This document shows, one piece after another, positions 1 to 5,125 of a stretch of DNA of 5,200 nt. The translations under genes were made by a program, and so were the position numbers. Below the pieces are notes generated by a model. The model ran no database searches, was not told the origin of the DNA, and worked only from the letters and a program-made list of their open reading frames with translations. Position 1 is the stretch's first letter; every line of letters starts with the position of its first letter. Source of the DNA: Sneathiella sp. (GTDB lineage Bacteria > Pseudomonadota > Alphaproteobacteria > Sneathiellales > Sneathiellaceae); NCBI GenBank assembly GCA_002732675.1, contig NVRR01000234.1:1-5200 (forward strand). The letters run 5' to 3'.

Positions 1-489
1 GGCACTGAACCGCATCCCATTGGCATGTTCGGGTAATATCTGATCTTTCAGGAAGAGAAGATTGTCTTCCTCATAAAACGGGATTTCGTGATGCCCATCC
101 AGAAGGATCTTCTGAAATTCCCGAATTTCCGCGACGAGCGGCGCCACATCTTCAGGGGCAATTTCCGACGGCCGCGCGCCGCTTAATCCGACCAGAATAG
201 CGATATCCGTTCCGTGGCCGTGGCCGGTGAGGGCGAGGGAGCCGAACAGCTCAACCAGGACCCGGTTGGTTTTGCCTAAATGATTGTCCGTACCCAGTCT
301 TTCGACAAATCTTTTACTTGCCCGCATAGGCCCGACGGTATGGGAGCTGGAAGGGCCGATACCAATCGTATAGAGATCAGTAACACTGATATTCACATTA
401 AGCTGGGATGTTGGATCGGATTTTCCAGTCGGCTTGGATGGGACCACCGGGGTCACGTTGCCAAGACCGGTTTTGGAGGTTTTCGTCAT
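1..489 (-). CDS. sdaA: L-serine ammonia-lyase (L-serine dehydratase), N-terminal part, cut by window edge
   Basis: The enzyme deaminates L-serine to pyruvate and ammonia in the cytoplasm; the bacterial family uses a 4Fe-4S cluster. I translated 163 codons from ATG 489 to the window edge. The family signature GPSSSHTVGPM is at residues 45-55 and the conserved LTGHGHGTD at 87-95, both in the N-terminal beta domain (SDH_beta). The alpha domain with the cluster-binding cysteines lies beyond the left edge. ATG 489 is preferred because AAGGG lies 8 nt upstream; the in-frame ATG at 522 has no ribosome binding site at a usable distance. With this start, about 32 polar residues precede the usual beginning of the domain, longer than in typical SdaA. 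The gene follows a tandem glycine riboswitch, which fits a role in disposing of serine made from glycine. Family is certain from the motifs; an intact full-length gene is assumed. Confidence 0.93.
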   Translation of the reverse strand, partial: MTKTSKTGLGNVTPVVPSKPTGKSDPTSQLNVNISVTDLYTIGIGPSSSHTVGPMRASKRFVERLGTDNHLGKTNRVLVELFGSLALTGHGHGTDIAILVGLSGARPSEIAPEDVAPLVAEIREFQKILLDGHHEIPFYEEDNLLFLKDQILPEHANGMRFSA

Positions 490-525
490 ATCAGGCACCC
501 TTTTCGGCTCGATGAAACTCATCAA
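487..525 (-). promoter_or_regulatory. sdaA translation start region and probable riboswitch expression platform
   Basis: The Shine-Dalgarno-like AAGGG (502-498) sits 8 nt before ATG 489. It is part of GGGTGCCTGA (500-491), which is perfectly complementary over 10 bases to TCAGGCACCC (661-652) in the core of aptamer I. No U-tract terminator is visible between aptamer II and the start, so translational control is more likely than attenuation. A small hairpin, TTGATGA/TCATCGA with a GTT loop (525-509, one T-G pair), buries the alternative in-frame ATG at 522. I infer that unliganded RNA pairs aptamer I with the ribosome binding site, and that glycine binding frees it. Confidence 0.6.
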
Positions 526-537
526 CGCGTTAAATGA

Positions 538-716
538 TGCCCCCTCTGTCCGCTTACCTGAAAGATTACGCCGGAATTCCAGCTTACCTCTTCGGTGATG
601 TGTTCAGGCGAACCTGCACATACTCTCCAGAGCCTTTACCCTTGACGGTACGGGTGCCTGAGAGTTTCCGGGGCGGTTGCTCCTTCGGCGCCGGCGCAGC
701 CGGTCTCTCCCATCAA
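538..716 (-). promoter_or_regulatory. Tandem glycine riboswitch (two aptamers) upstream of sdaA
   Basis: Read on the minus strand, aptamer I (about 716-622) shows the hallmark blocks GGGAGAG (711-705), GCCGAAGGAGCAA (689-677), ACTCTCAGGCA (665-655) and CTCTGGAGAG (632-623). Aptamer II (about 621-538) shows CACCGAAGAGGTAAGC (599-584), AATCTTTCAGGTA (567-555) and GGACAGAGGGGGC (551-539). Each aptamer has a stem-loop just before its CCGAAG block: CCGGC/GCCGG around 702-690 in the first. In the second, ATGTG/CACAT plus CAGG/CCTG is capped by TTCG (621-598). A GCTGG/CCGGC hairpin with an AATT loop follows in aptamer II. The glycine class is known to activate glycine-catabolic genes when ligand is bound. 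Here it leads directly into sdaA. Boundaries are approximate. Confidence 0.93.
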
Positions 717-756
717 GTTTCTTAAGGCAGGCCAACCACCGGTCAGCCAATGCCCG

Positions 757-786
757 AACTTACGGATTTCGGCAGGCCACTGTCAA
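757..786 (-). promoter_or_regulatory. Candidate promoter for the riboswitch-sdaA transcript
   Basis: On the minus strand there is a perfect -35 TTGACA (786-781). Eighteen bases later comes TAAGTT (762-757), a poor -10 with 3 of 6 consensus bases. Transcription would begin about 35 nt before the first aptamer. The position is right and the -35 is exact. The weak -10 keeps this tentative. Confidence 0.4.
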
Positions 787-820
787 GCGCCCTGATGGGG
801 GAATGTTAGAAAAGACTGAT

Positions 821-852
821 TTTAAGGCCCCCTATACAGGAAGCGCCTTAAA
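821..852 (-). terminator. Possible weak terminator hairpin at the 3' end of the PilZ gene
   Basis: TTTAAGGC and GCCTTAAA form a perfect 8-bp inverted repeat (852-845 with 828-821 on the minus strand) with a 16-nt loop. It includes the PilZ stop codon. Downstream on the minus strand the sequence is ATCAGTCTTTTCT, only loosely T-rich. The large loop and broken U-tract make this a weak intrinsic terminator at best. Confidence 0.3.
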
Positions 853-1198
853 GTGCGCCGTATTTCAACACCCAAAGCGGCAAAAGCGCGGCAACATCGG
901 CACTGCGTTCGTCGAGGATAATTGCTGTCGTCATATTATCCGCGTCAAGACGGGTGATATGACCGTCAAAGCGGCACATCTCGGCCGCGCCAAGGGGGCC
1001 AAAAATGCCGTGGACCGGTTCATCCTCTGTTACCTCGTCCGGGATGCCGTTGAGCAACAGGCCGTTTAACGACCAGTTTTCCGTCGAATATTTGCGGCCG
1101 CCAATTTCAACGCTTAAAATCGGATTGGAAACGCGAAACGCGCCGCGTCTTTCCGGGGCATCGACACTGGACTGCTCATTTATATTGCTCTGTAACAC
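848..1198 (-). CDS. Single-domain PilZ protein (probable c-di-GMP binding)
   Basis: This is a 116-residue protein made almost entirely of a PilZ domain. Both c-di-GMP-contacting signatures are visible: RxxxR as R18-GAF-R22 and the (D/N)xSxxG box as N41-W-S43-L-N-G46. Proteins of this kind pass the c-di-GMP signal to a partner controlling motility, adhesion or exopolysaccharide; which partner cannot be read here. I chose GTG 1198 because GAGGAG lies 6 nt upstream. Longer in-frame starts, ATG 1249 (133 aa) and GTG 1267 (139 aa), lack a recognisable ribosome binding site and would only add a non-domain N-terminus. There is no signal peptide or membrane segment. It is transcribed toward the sdaA leader and stands alone. 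The PilZ assignment is firm; the start is likely but not certain. Confidence 0.82.
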   Translation of the reverse strand: MLQSNINEQSSVDAPERRGAFRVSNPILSVEIGGRKYSTENWSLNGLLLNGIPDEVTEDEPVHGIFGPLGAAEMCRFDGHITRLDADNMTTAIILDERSADVAALLPLWVLKYGAL

Positions 1199-1507
1199 GT
1201 GGCTCTCCTCATAGATCAGGTATTTGGTTTTGTATTGTGCAGACTTCATGCCAGTCGGCCGAAACACGGCAAGGCCTGCTTTTCCGCCATCAACAGCACA
1301 TACCGCCTGCTATTGACGGAGGGGGGAGGGATATATATGCCGCTACCGGGATAAAATTGCCGCCCGCCCGGTGACGCCGGCAAAGAATGGTGGCCCGGCG
1401 GTCTTGTCGTTAAAGTTAAGGGAGGCAGATTGTGGGTACATGTGAATCGGGCAGTGCTAAAAAAAACGTCAAATGCCTGTTTTTTGGCACCGTCAAATTT
1501 GCCAGGT

Positions 1508-1525
1508 AAAAAACTGAAGTTTTTT
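1508..1525. repeat. Perfect A/T-rich inverted repeat
   Basis: AAAAAACT and AGTTTTTT are separated by two bases, with the T-tract continuing to 1527. Seen as RNA this is a weak hairpin followed by only two more U, so a terminator is unlikely. A curved-DNA element or protein site is equally possible. Confidence 0.5.
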
Positions 1526-1569
1526 TTGAAGGTGTCCGGATTTTCTAATCTTTTAATTTATATAGGTTT

Positions 1570-1594
1570 TTCGCAATATTGCTGCAGTTGCGAA
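1570..1594. promoter_or_regulatory. Inverted repeat TTCGCAA-N11-TTGCGAA, possible operator
   Basis: Perfect 7-bp arms are separated by 11 bases, so the arm centres are 18 bp apart. Such geometry is usual for dimeric regulators, and a T-N11-A core is typical of LysR-family sites. GCAATATTGC (1573-1582) and CTGCAG (1582-1587) are nested in it. It lies about 35-60 bp upstream of the candidate -35 of the flavoenzyme gene, an activator-like position. A related half-site, TTGCGCAA, is at 1658-1665. No regulator gene adjoins it, so the binding protein is unknown. Confidence 0.4.
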
Positions 1595-1610
1595 CATTAA
1601 AAATGAAATT

Positions 1611-1634
1611 TTGTCAACAATGACAATTTGTCAT
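1611..1634. promoter_or_regulatory. Overlapping TTGTCA palindromes, possible operator over the -35
   Basis: Three TTGTCA half-sites lie in alternating orientation. TTGTCA-ACAA-TGACAA (1611-1626) and ATGACAA-T-TTGTCAT (1620-1634) are both perfect inverted repeats and share the middle half-site. The right-hand half-site coincides with the candidate -35 of the plus-strand promoter, which suits repression by occlusion. The recognising family cannot be named from sequence alone. Confidence 0.45.
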
Positions 1635-1657
1635 ATTTAAAAAAGGCTGCTAATAAT
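1628..1657 (+). promoter_or_regulatory. Candidate promoter for the flavoenzyme gene
   Basis: The -35 is TTGTCA (1628-1633, 5 of 6 consensus bases) and the -10 is AATAAT (1652-1657, 5 of 6), with an 18-bp spacer. Transcription would start near 1664, giving a leader of about 70 nt. The -35 is embedded in the palindrome cluster. Confidence 0.45.
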
Positions 1658-1733
1658 TTGCGCAAGCCGGGTAACTGGGCAACAAGATCCAGGCCTGGCT
1701 AATTCATTTTTTCATCGCCGGAGTAATCTCTGA

Positions 1734-2705
1734 ATGTCCATGCCGCCAGTGCTGGAGGGACGACTTGCCCTACCGGTTATTGCTTCCCCGATGTTTATTG
1801 TTTCCGGCCCCGAACTTGTGATCGCACAATGTAAGGAAGGCATCGTCGGATCGTTCCCGGCATTGAATGCCCGACCGATCGAGCAGCTGGATGAATGGCT
1901 TGTCCAGATTAAGTCTGAACTGGCGGAATTTGCAGCGGCTAATCCCGATAAGAAAGTTGCGCCCTTTGCGGTGAACCAGATTGTTCATCACTCCAATACC
2001 CGGTTGATGGAAGATGTGGCGATGTGCGTGAAGCACGAAGTGCCGATCATTATCACCAGCCTGCGGGCGCCGAACGAAATCGTCGAGGCTATTCATTCTT
2101 ACGGCGGCATCATCCTGCATGACGTTACCAATATTCGCCATGCCCAGAAAGCACTGGAAGCGGGCGTCGATGGATTGATTCTTGTCTGCGCCGGTGCTGG
2201 CGGTCACGCCGGGCGGCTCAGCCCGTTTGCGCTGGTATCTGAAATACGTCAGTTTTTTGACGGCCCCATTGCTCTTTCCGGCGCCATTGCCAACGGTCAT
2301 TCGATTTTGTCGGCTCAGGCCATGGGGGCAGACCTCGCCTATATCGGCAGTGCCTTTATTGCGACACAGGAAGCCAATGCCGTCGAAGGTTATAAAAACA
2401 TGATCGTCGACAGTACAGGTGAAGATATTGTCTATACCAACACCTTTACGGGCGTTCACGGAAATTATCTGCGCCCTAGTATTGAGAAGGCAGGGCTTGA
2501 TCCCGATGACCTGCCGGGCGCCGACAAAAGCCGGATGAATTTCGGTAGCGGCGGTATTTCCAAGGCCAAGGCCTGGAAAGATATCTGGGGTTCCGGACAA
2601 GGAATAGGAAGCGTCAATAATATCCAGACAGTTGGCGAATATGTTGATCAATTAAAAGAACAGTATGCCCAGGCCAAGGCGGAAATAAATAATAAGGTCA
2701 TCTGA
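1734..2705 (+). CDS. Nitronate monooxygenase / YrpB-family NAD(P)H-dependent flavin oxidoreductase
   Basis: This 323-residue protein is of usual length for the nitronate monooxygenase (2-nitropropane dioxygenase) family, FMN enzymes with a TIM barrel. Visible family blocks are SPMFIVSGPELV (18-29) at the first strand and AGAGGHAG (153-160) with the conserved active-site-type His158. SGAIANG (182-188) and GSAFIATQEA (205-214) fit the FMN phosphate-binding loops. WGSGQGIGSV (285-294) is typical of the YrpB-like branch. There is no signal peptide or membrane segment. The start ATG 1734 has GGAG 10 nt upstream; ATG 1740 would be too far from it. Relatives include nitronate oxidases, NADH:quinone reductases, the enoyl-ACP reductase FabK and the actinobacterial steroid-catabolism enzyme IpdC. 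The true substrate is therefore open. Neighbouring acyl-CoA genes favour an acyl-CoA-related role over nitroalkane detoxification, but that is inference. A strong terminator makes it a single-gene transcript. Confidence 0.88.
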   Translation: MSMPPVLEGRLALPVIASPMFIVSGPELVIAQCKEGIVGSFPALNARPIEQLDEWLVQIKSELAEFAAANPDKKVAPFAVNQIVHHSNTRLMEDVAMCVKHEVPIIITSLRAPNEIVEAIHSYGGIILHDVTNIRHAQKALEAGVDGLILVCAGAGGHAGRLSPFALVSEIRQFFDGPIALSGAIANGHSILSAQAMGADLAYIGSAFIATQEANAVEGYKNMIVDSTGEDIVYTNTFTGVHGNYLRPSIEKAGLDPDDLPGADKSRMNFGSGGISKAKAWKDIWGSGQGIGSVNNIQTVGEYVDQLKEQYAQAKAEINNKVI

Positions 2706-2711
2706 ACTGAT

Positions 2712-2745
2712 AATCCTCCACCTGTAAGGTGGGGGATTTTTCTTT
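2712..2745 (+). terminator. Strong intrinsic terminator of the flavoenzyme gene
   Basis: AATCCTCCACCT (2712-2723) pairs with AGGTGGGGGATT (2727-2738) over 12 bp with one T-G wobble and a 3-nt GTA loop. The T-rich run TTTTTCTTT follows (2737-2745). It begins 6 bp after the stop codon. Confidence 0.93.
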
Positions 2746-2809
2746 CGCCCTCATCTGCTCCCAAAGAATACAGGGCTAAATTCTTCCCCCGACGAATTTG
2801 TGACGCGCA

Positions 2810-2837
2810 TTGTTCTCAGCGCCGTTATACGTATACT
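2810..2837 (+). promoter_or_regulatory. Candidate promoter for the MaoC-family gene
   Basis: A good -10, TATACT (2832-2837, 5 of 6), is preceded at 16 bp by a weak -35 TTGTTC (2810-2815, 3 of 6). The -10 overlaps the perfect palindrome TATACGTATA (2826-2835), which could be an operator. The upstream terminator implies that this gene needs its own promoter. Confidence 0.4.
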
Positions 2838-2879
2838 CAAACCCTCAATGACAAGACTTGAAAACAAGCGAGAGACAGC

Positions 2880-3359
2880 ATGAGTGAAACCGACTTCAAT
2901 CCGGAAAACCATAAATTTGGCGGCGCCAGCTATTTCGAAGACCTGACGGTCGGGCAGCGGTTCTATATTCCGTCCCGAACGCTTCGCGATGCCAATTTCT
3001 CGGCCTTTCAGGCGGCATCCGGGGATAATCATCCTATTCATTATGATGTGGAATATTGCAAATCCCAAGGCCATCCGGAACTTCTCGCCCATGGCTTTCA
3101 GGTGCTGATCCAGACGGCGGCCGGGGCGGGAATATTCCCGCATGTGATGGGGGAGGCGATGATCGCCTTCATTGATCAGTCGTCGAAATTTCTGGGACCG
3201 GTATATTACGGCGATACGGTCTATCCGGAGCTGGTTATCACGGATATGAAAGAACAGAAATCGACGGGGATCGTCACCGTCCGTTCCACCGTCCATAATC
3301 AGCGGCGACAGCTGGTTCTGGAAGGGGAGCAGCGATATCTGGTGAGAAAACGCACCTGA
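2880..3359 (+). CDS. MaoC-family (R)-specific enoyl-CoA hydratase-like protein
   Basis: This is a 159-residue single-hotdog protein of normal length for small MaoC dehydratases, which add water to trans-2-enoyl-CoA or related thioesters in the cytoplasm. The hydratase-2 motif is SGDNHPIH (47-54), supplying the catalytic pair Asp49 and His54. The usual GDxNPxH Asn is His51 here. LLAHGF (68-73) matches the conserved AHG block after the motif, and FLGPVYYGDTV (104-114) matches the F-x-x-P-V-x-x-G-D-T strand of the fold. ATG 2880 has only a weak GAGAG ribosome binding site 5 nt upstream; no other good start exists nearby. It ends 12 bp from the convergent thioesterase gene. The fold is clear, the substrate unknown: a beta-oxidation-like hydratase or a mesaconyl-type hydratase are both possible. 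Confidence 0.88.
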   Translation: MSETDFNPENHKFGGASYFEDLTVGQRFYIPSRTLRDANFSAFQAASGDNHPIHYDVEYCKSQGHPELLAHGFQVLIQTAAGAGIFPHVMGEAMIAFIDQSSKFLGPVYYGDTVYPELVITDMKEQKSTGIVTVRSTVHNQRRQLVLEGEQRYLVRKRT

Positions 3360-3371
3360 CTCTGAGCCGTG

Positions 3372-3800
3372 TCACTTTATCAGAAAATTGCGGCCGGTTG
3401 CCAGAACGGCGCCGCAAAGCTGTTCCTGACCGTTATTGACCACATAGACATCGGCGGATCCGACAGAGACGGTTTTGCCCGCCTGTAATACTTTCCCTCT
3501 GGCGATAAGTTTCTCGCCGCGGGCCTGTCCTGTCATTTTGACCGTAAAATCAAGGGTGGCGCAGGCCCAGCCTTTTGGTAACAACGAAAGGCATGCGCAG
3601 AGGGCGGCAATATCGCCCACCGCGCCGACCGTTGATGTCGGAAAAAGATCGGGCAGCGTGGAGAGGGCTTCGATATAAGGTGCCTCGACGACAACAACGC
3701 CGGGCCGTTCTTCGATCACCTTTACCCCATAGCTTTGGGCAAAAGGCTGCAGGGCCAAAAAGGCGGAGGGCCGTGTGAAATCTTCATCTGTTTCTGTCAT
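3372..3800 (-). CDS. Hotdog-fold thioesterase of the PaaI/4HBT type
   Basis: This 142-residue cytoplasmic protein resembles the PaaI-like acyl-CoA thioesterases, which hydrolyse acyl- or aryl-CoA to the acid and CoA. The central helix region, TVGAVGDIAALCAC (57-70), aligns by eye with the family's HGG-x-x-F-x-LAD-x-A block, placing Asp63 at the catalytic acid position. The HGG part is not present. TLDFTVKMTGQARGEKLIARGKV in outline (82-104) matches the strand where the family has T-x-x-L-x-V-x-F-L-x-P. The pattern QAGKTVSVGSADVYV follows. The start ATG 3800 has GGAG 6 nt upstream. It begins 43 bp after the acyl-CoA dehydrogenase stop on the same strand, so the two are probably co-transcribed. 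It may clear stalled CoA esters or finish the pathway. Thioesterase activity is inferred from family resemblance. Confidence 0.75.
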   Translation of the reverse strand: MTETDEDFTRPSAFLALQPFAQSYGVKVIEERPGVVVVEAPYIEALSTLPDLFPTSTVGAVGDIAALCACLSLLPKGWACATLDFTVKMTGQARGEKLIARGKVLQAGKTVSVGSADVYVVNNGQEQLCGAVLATGRNFLIK

Positions 3801-3843
3801 TCGGCGCTCCGCAAGGTATGGTTATTTACATTCTCATCATTTA

Positions 3844-5055
3844 TCAGCCAGCGTAGCGCCGGATGATCTGCTTGCCAAGAGACGACATATGCACCTGATC
3901 CGGACCGTCGGCCAGCCGGACTGTCCGTGCGTAGGCAAAGGCTTCGGCAAGGAATGTATCCTGGCTCAGCCCCATGGCGCCATGGGCCTGCATGGCCCGG
4001 TCGATTACCGTTTGCGCCATGGACGGGGCGACAATCTTGATCATGGCGATAAGATCGCGGGCATTTTTATAGGAGACTTCGTCCATACGCGCGGCGGCCT
4101 TTAAAGTCAGTAGCCGCGCCTGTTCCACGTCGCAAATGGATCTCGCGATATCTTCACGGATGGAGCCCTGTTCGCTGAGCTTCTTGCCAAAGGCGACACG
4201 GTTTTCGACCCGGTCGCACATCAACTCGATGGCCCGCTGGGCGCAACCGATCAGCCGCATGCAATGATGAATACGGCCGGGGCCAAGCCGTCCTTGGGCA
4301 ATGGCGAAACCTTCTCCGGGGGCGCCGATGATGTTGGAGGCCGGCACGCGAACATTGTCAAACTCGATTTCCGCATGGCCGTGCGGTGCATCGTCAGAGC
4401 CAAATACTTTCATCGCCCGCAGGATCTTGACGCCCGGTGTGTCCGTGGGCACAAGGATCTGCGATTGTTGAGTATGGCGCGGGGCATTGGCATCGGTCTT
4501 GCCCATAACGATCATGATTTTGCAGCGCGGATCCGATGCGCCGGATATCCACCATTTGCGACCATTGATCACATATTCGTCGCCTTGTTTGTCGATGGTG
4601 CATTGAATATTTGTCGCATCCGAGGAGGCAACGGCAGGCTCGGTCATGGCGAAGGCCGACCGGATTTCCCCTTCCAGCAGGGGTTTGAGCCATGTATCGC
4701 GCTGTGCCTGGGTGCCATATCGGGCAAGAACTTCCATATTACCGGTATCCGGCGCGCTGCAATTGAAAACTTCGGAGCCAATCATCGACCGCCCCATAGT
4801 TTCGGACAAAGGCGCATATTCAAGATTGCTAAGCCCGGCGCCATAGCCTTCAAAATCCGCCAAAAACAGGTTCCACAGTCCCTCGGCTTTCGCTTTGGCT
4901 TTCAGTTCTTCCATGATTGGCGGGATAGTCCAGCGGTTATCGGATGTCTCCACATAGTCGTGATATTCTTTCTCGGCGGTATAAACATGGTCGTTCATAA
5001 ATCCTTCAACGCGGGCGATAAGGCTCTCTGTTTTGTCGGAATGCGAAAATTGCAT
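3844..5055 (-). CDS. Acyl-CoA dehydrogenase, ACAD10/ACAD11-like
   Basis: This FAD enzyme would oxidise an acyl-CoA to the trans-2-enoyl-CoA and pass electrons to ETF. It is 403 residues from ATG 5055, normal for the family. Visible blocks are [17 protein letters not shown] (134-150), the FAD/substrate loop; GRKWWISGA (165-173); [15 protein letters not shown] (256-270); RVAFGKKL (286-293); and [11 protein letters not shown] (356-366). [11 protein letters not shown] (379-389) places Asp383 where medium-chain enzymes have their catalytic Glu, as is usual in the ACAD10/11 branch. I chose ATG 5055 because AAGGAG ends 9 nt before it. The in-frame ATG 5073 would place that site inside codons 2-3 and has no site of its own. 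It leads a likely two-gene operon with the thioesterase. ACAD10/11 relatives act on long, branched or hydroxy-acyl-CoA; the substrate here is unknown. Confidence 0.93.
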   Translation of the reverse strand: MQFSHSDKTESLIARVEGFMNDHVYTAEKEYHDYVETSDNRWTIPPIMEELKAKAKAEGLWNLFLADFEGYGAGLSNLEYAPLSETMGRSMIGSEVFNCSAPDTGNMEVLARYGTQAQRDTWLKPLLEGEIRSAFAMTEPAVASSDATNIQCTIDKQGDEYVINGRKWWISGASDPRCKIMIVMGKTDANAPRHTQQSQILVPTDTPGVKILRAMKVFGSDDAPHGHAEIEFDNVRVPASNIIGAPGEGFAIAQGRLGPGRIHHCMRLIGCAQRAIELMCDRVENRVAFGKKLSEQGSIREDIARSICDVEQARLLTLKAAARMDEVSYKNARDLIAMIKIVAPSMAQTVIDRAMQAHGAMGLSQDTFLAEAFAYARTVRLADGPDQVHMSSLGKQIIRRYAG

Positions 5056-5093
5056 CGGATAAGACTCCTTCATTTATGGGTGGCTTTGGGCGG

Positions 5094-5122
5094 ATTATAA
5101 TGCCGCTGTTGAAATCATTAAA
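5094..5122 (-). promoter_or_regulatory. Candidate promoter of the acyl-CoA dehydrogenase-thioesterase operon
   Basis: On the minus strand there is a perfect -10 TATAAT (5099-5094). Seventeen bases upstream is a weak -35 TTTAAT (5122-5117, 3 of 6). Transcription would start near 5087, about 32 nt before ATG 5055. A leader this short fits the chosen start and ribosome binding site. Confidence 0.5.
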
Positions 5123-5125
5123 ATT

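Larger units (their letters stand above)
1268..1733. other. Gene-free divergent intergenic region, AT-rich in its second half
   Basis: Frames here are short on both strands. The left part (1268-1440) is GC-rich, with a purine run (GGAGGGGGGAGGG, 1318-1330) and minor C/G-rich inverted repeats. From about 1455 to 1660 the sequence becomes very AT-rich, with an A8 tract (1459-1466), T6 (1480-1485), A6 (1508-1513) and T8 (1520-1527). CGTCAAAT occurs twice as a direct repeat (1467-1474 and 1491-1498). GTGC plus A6 (1454-1466) faces T6 plus GCAC (1480-1490) as a loose inverted repeat. CCAGGCCTGG (1689-1698) is a perfect palindrome in the leader. The region separates two diverging genes and most likely carries their control sites; intrinsic curvature is possible. 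Confidence 0.7.

Noticed and set aside
280..1069. Plus-strand frames opposite sdaA, the riboswitch and the PilZ gene
   Set aside because: They cover a structured RNA element and real minus-strand genes; the translations are not protein-like.
1313..1354. Short leader peptide or plus-strand promoter: TTGACG, a GGAGGG site and a five-codon ATG frame (1337-1354)
   Set aside because: The spacing from TTGACG to the TATATA-like run is only 13-15 bp, and the five-codon frame has no regulatory codons or following attenuator.
1454..1490. GTGC-A-tract / T-tract-GCAC hairpin as an intrinsic terminator
   Set aside because: The arms are interrupted, most pairs are A-T, and no U-tract follows the closing GCAC.
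1467..1498. Two CGTCAAAT copies as the beginning of a CRISPR or iteron array
   Set aside because: There are only two 8-bp copies 24 bp apart, with no further units or associated genes.
1770..2651. Long minus-strand open frame (293 codons) opposite the flavoenzyme gene
   Set aside because: It lies wholly inside a well-supported gene with conserved family motifs; its translation has no recognisable motif and is an antisense shadow.
2751..3296. Minus-strand open frame of 181 codons opposite the MaoC-family gene
   Set aside because: It is a shadow of the MaoC frame, with no motif.
4264..5100. Plus-strand open frame of 278 codons
   Set aside because: It is antisense to the acyl-CoA dehydrogenase, with Gly/His/Arg-rich translation and no family signature or ribosome binding site.
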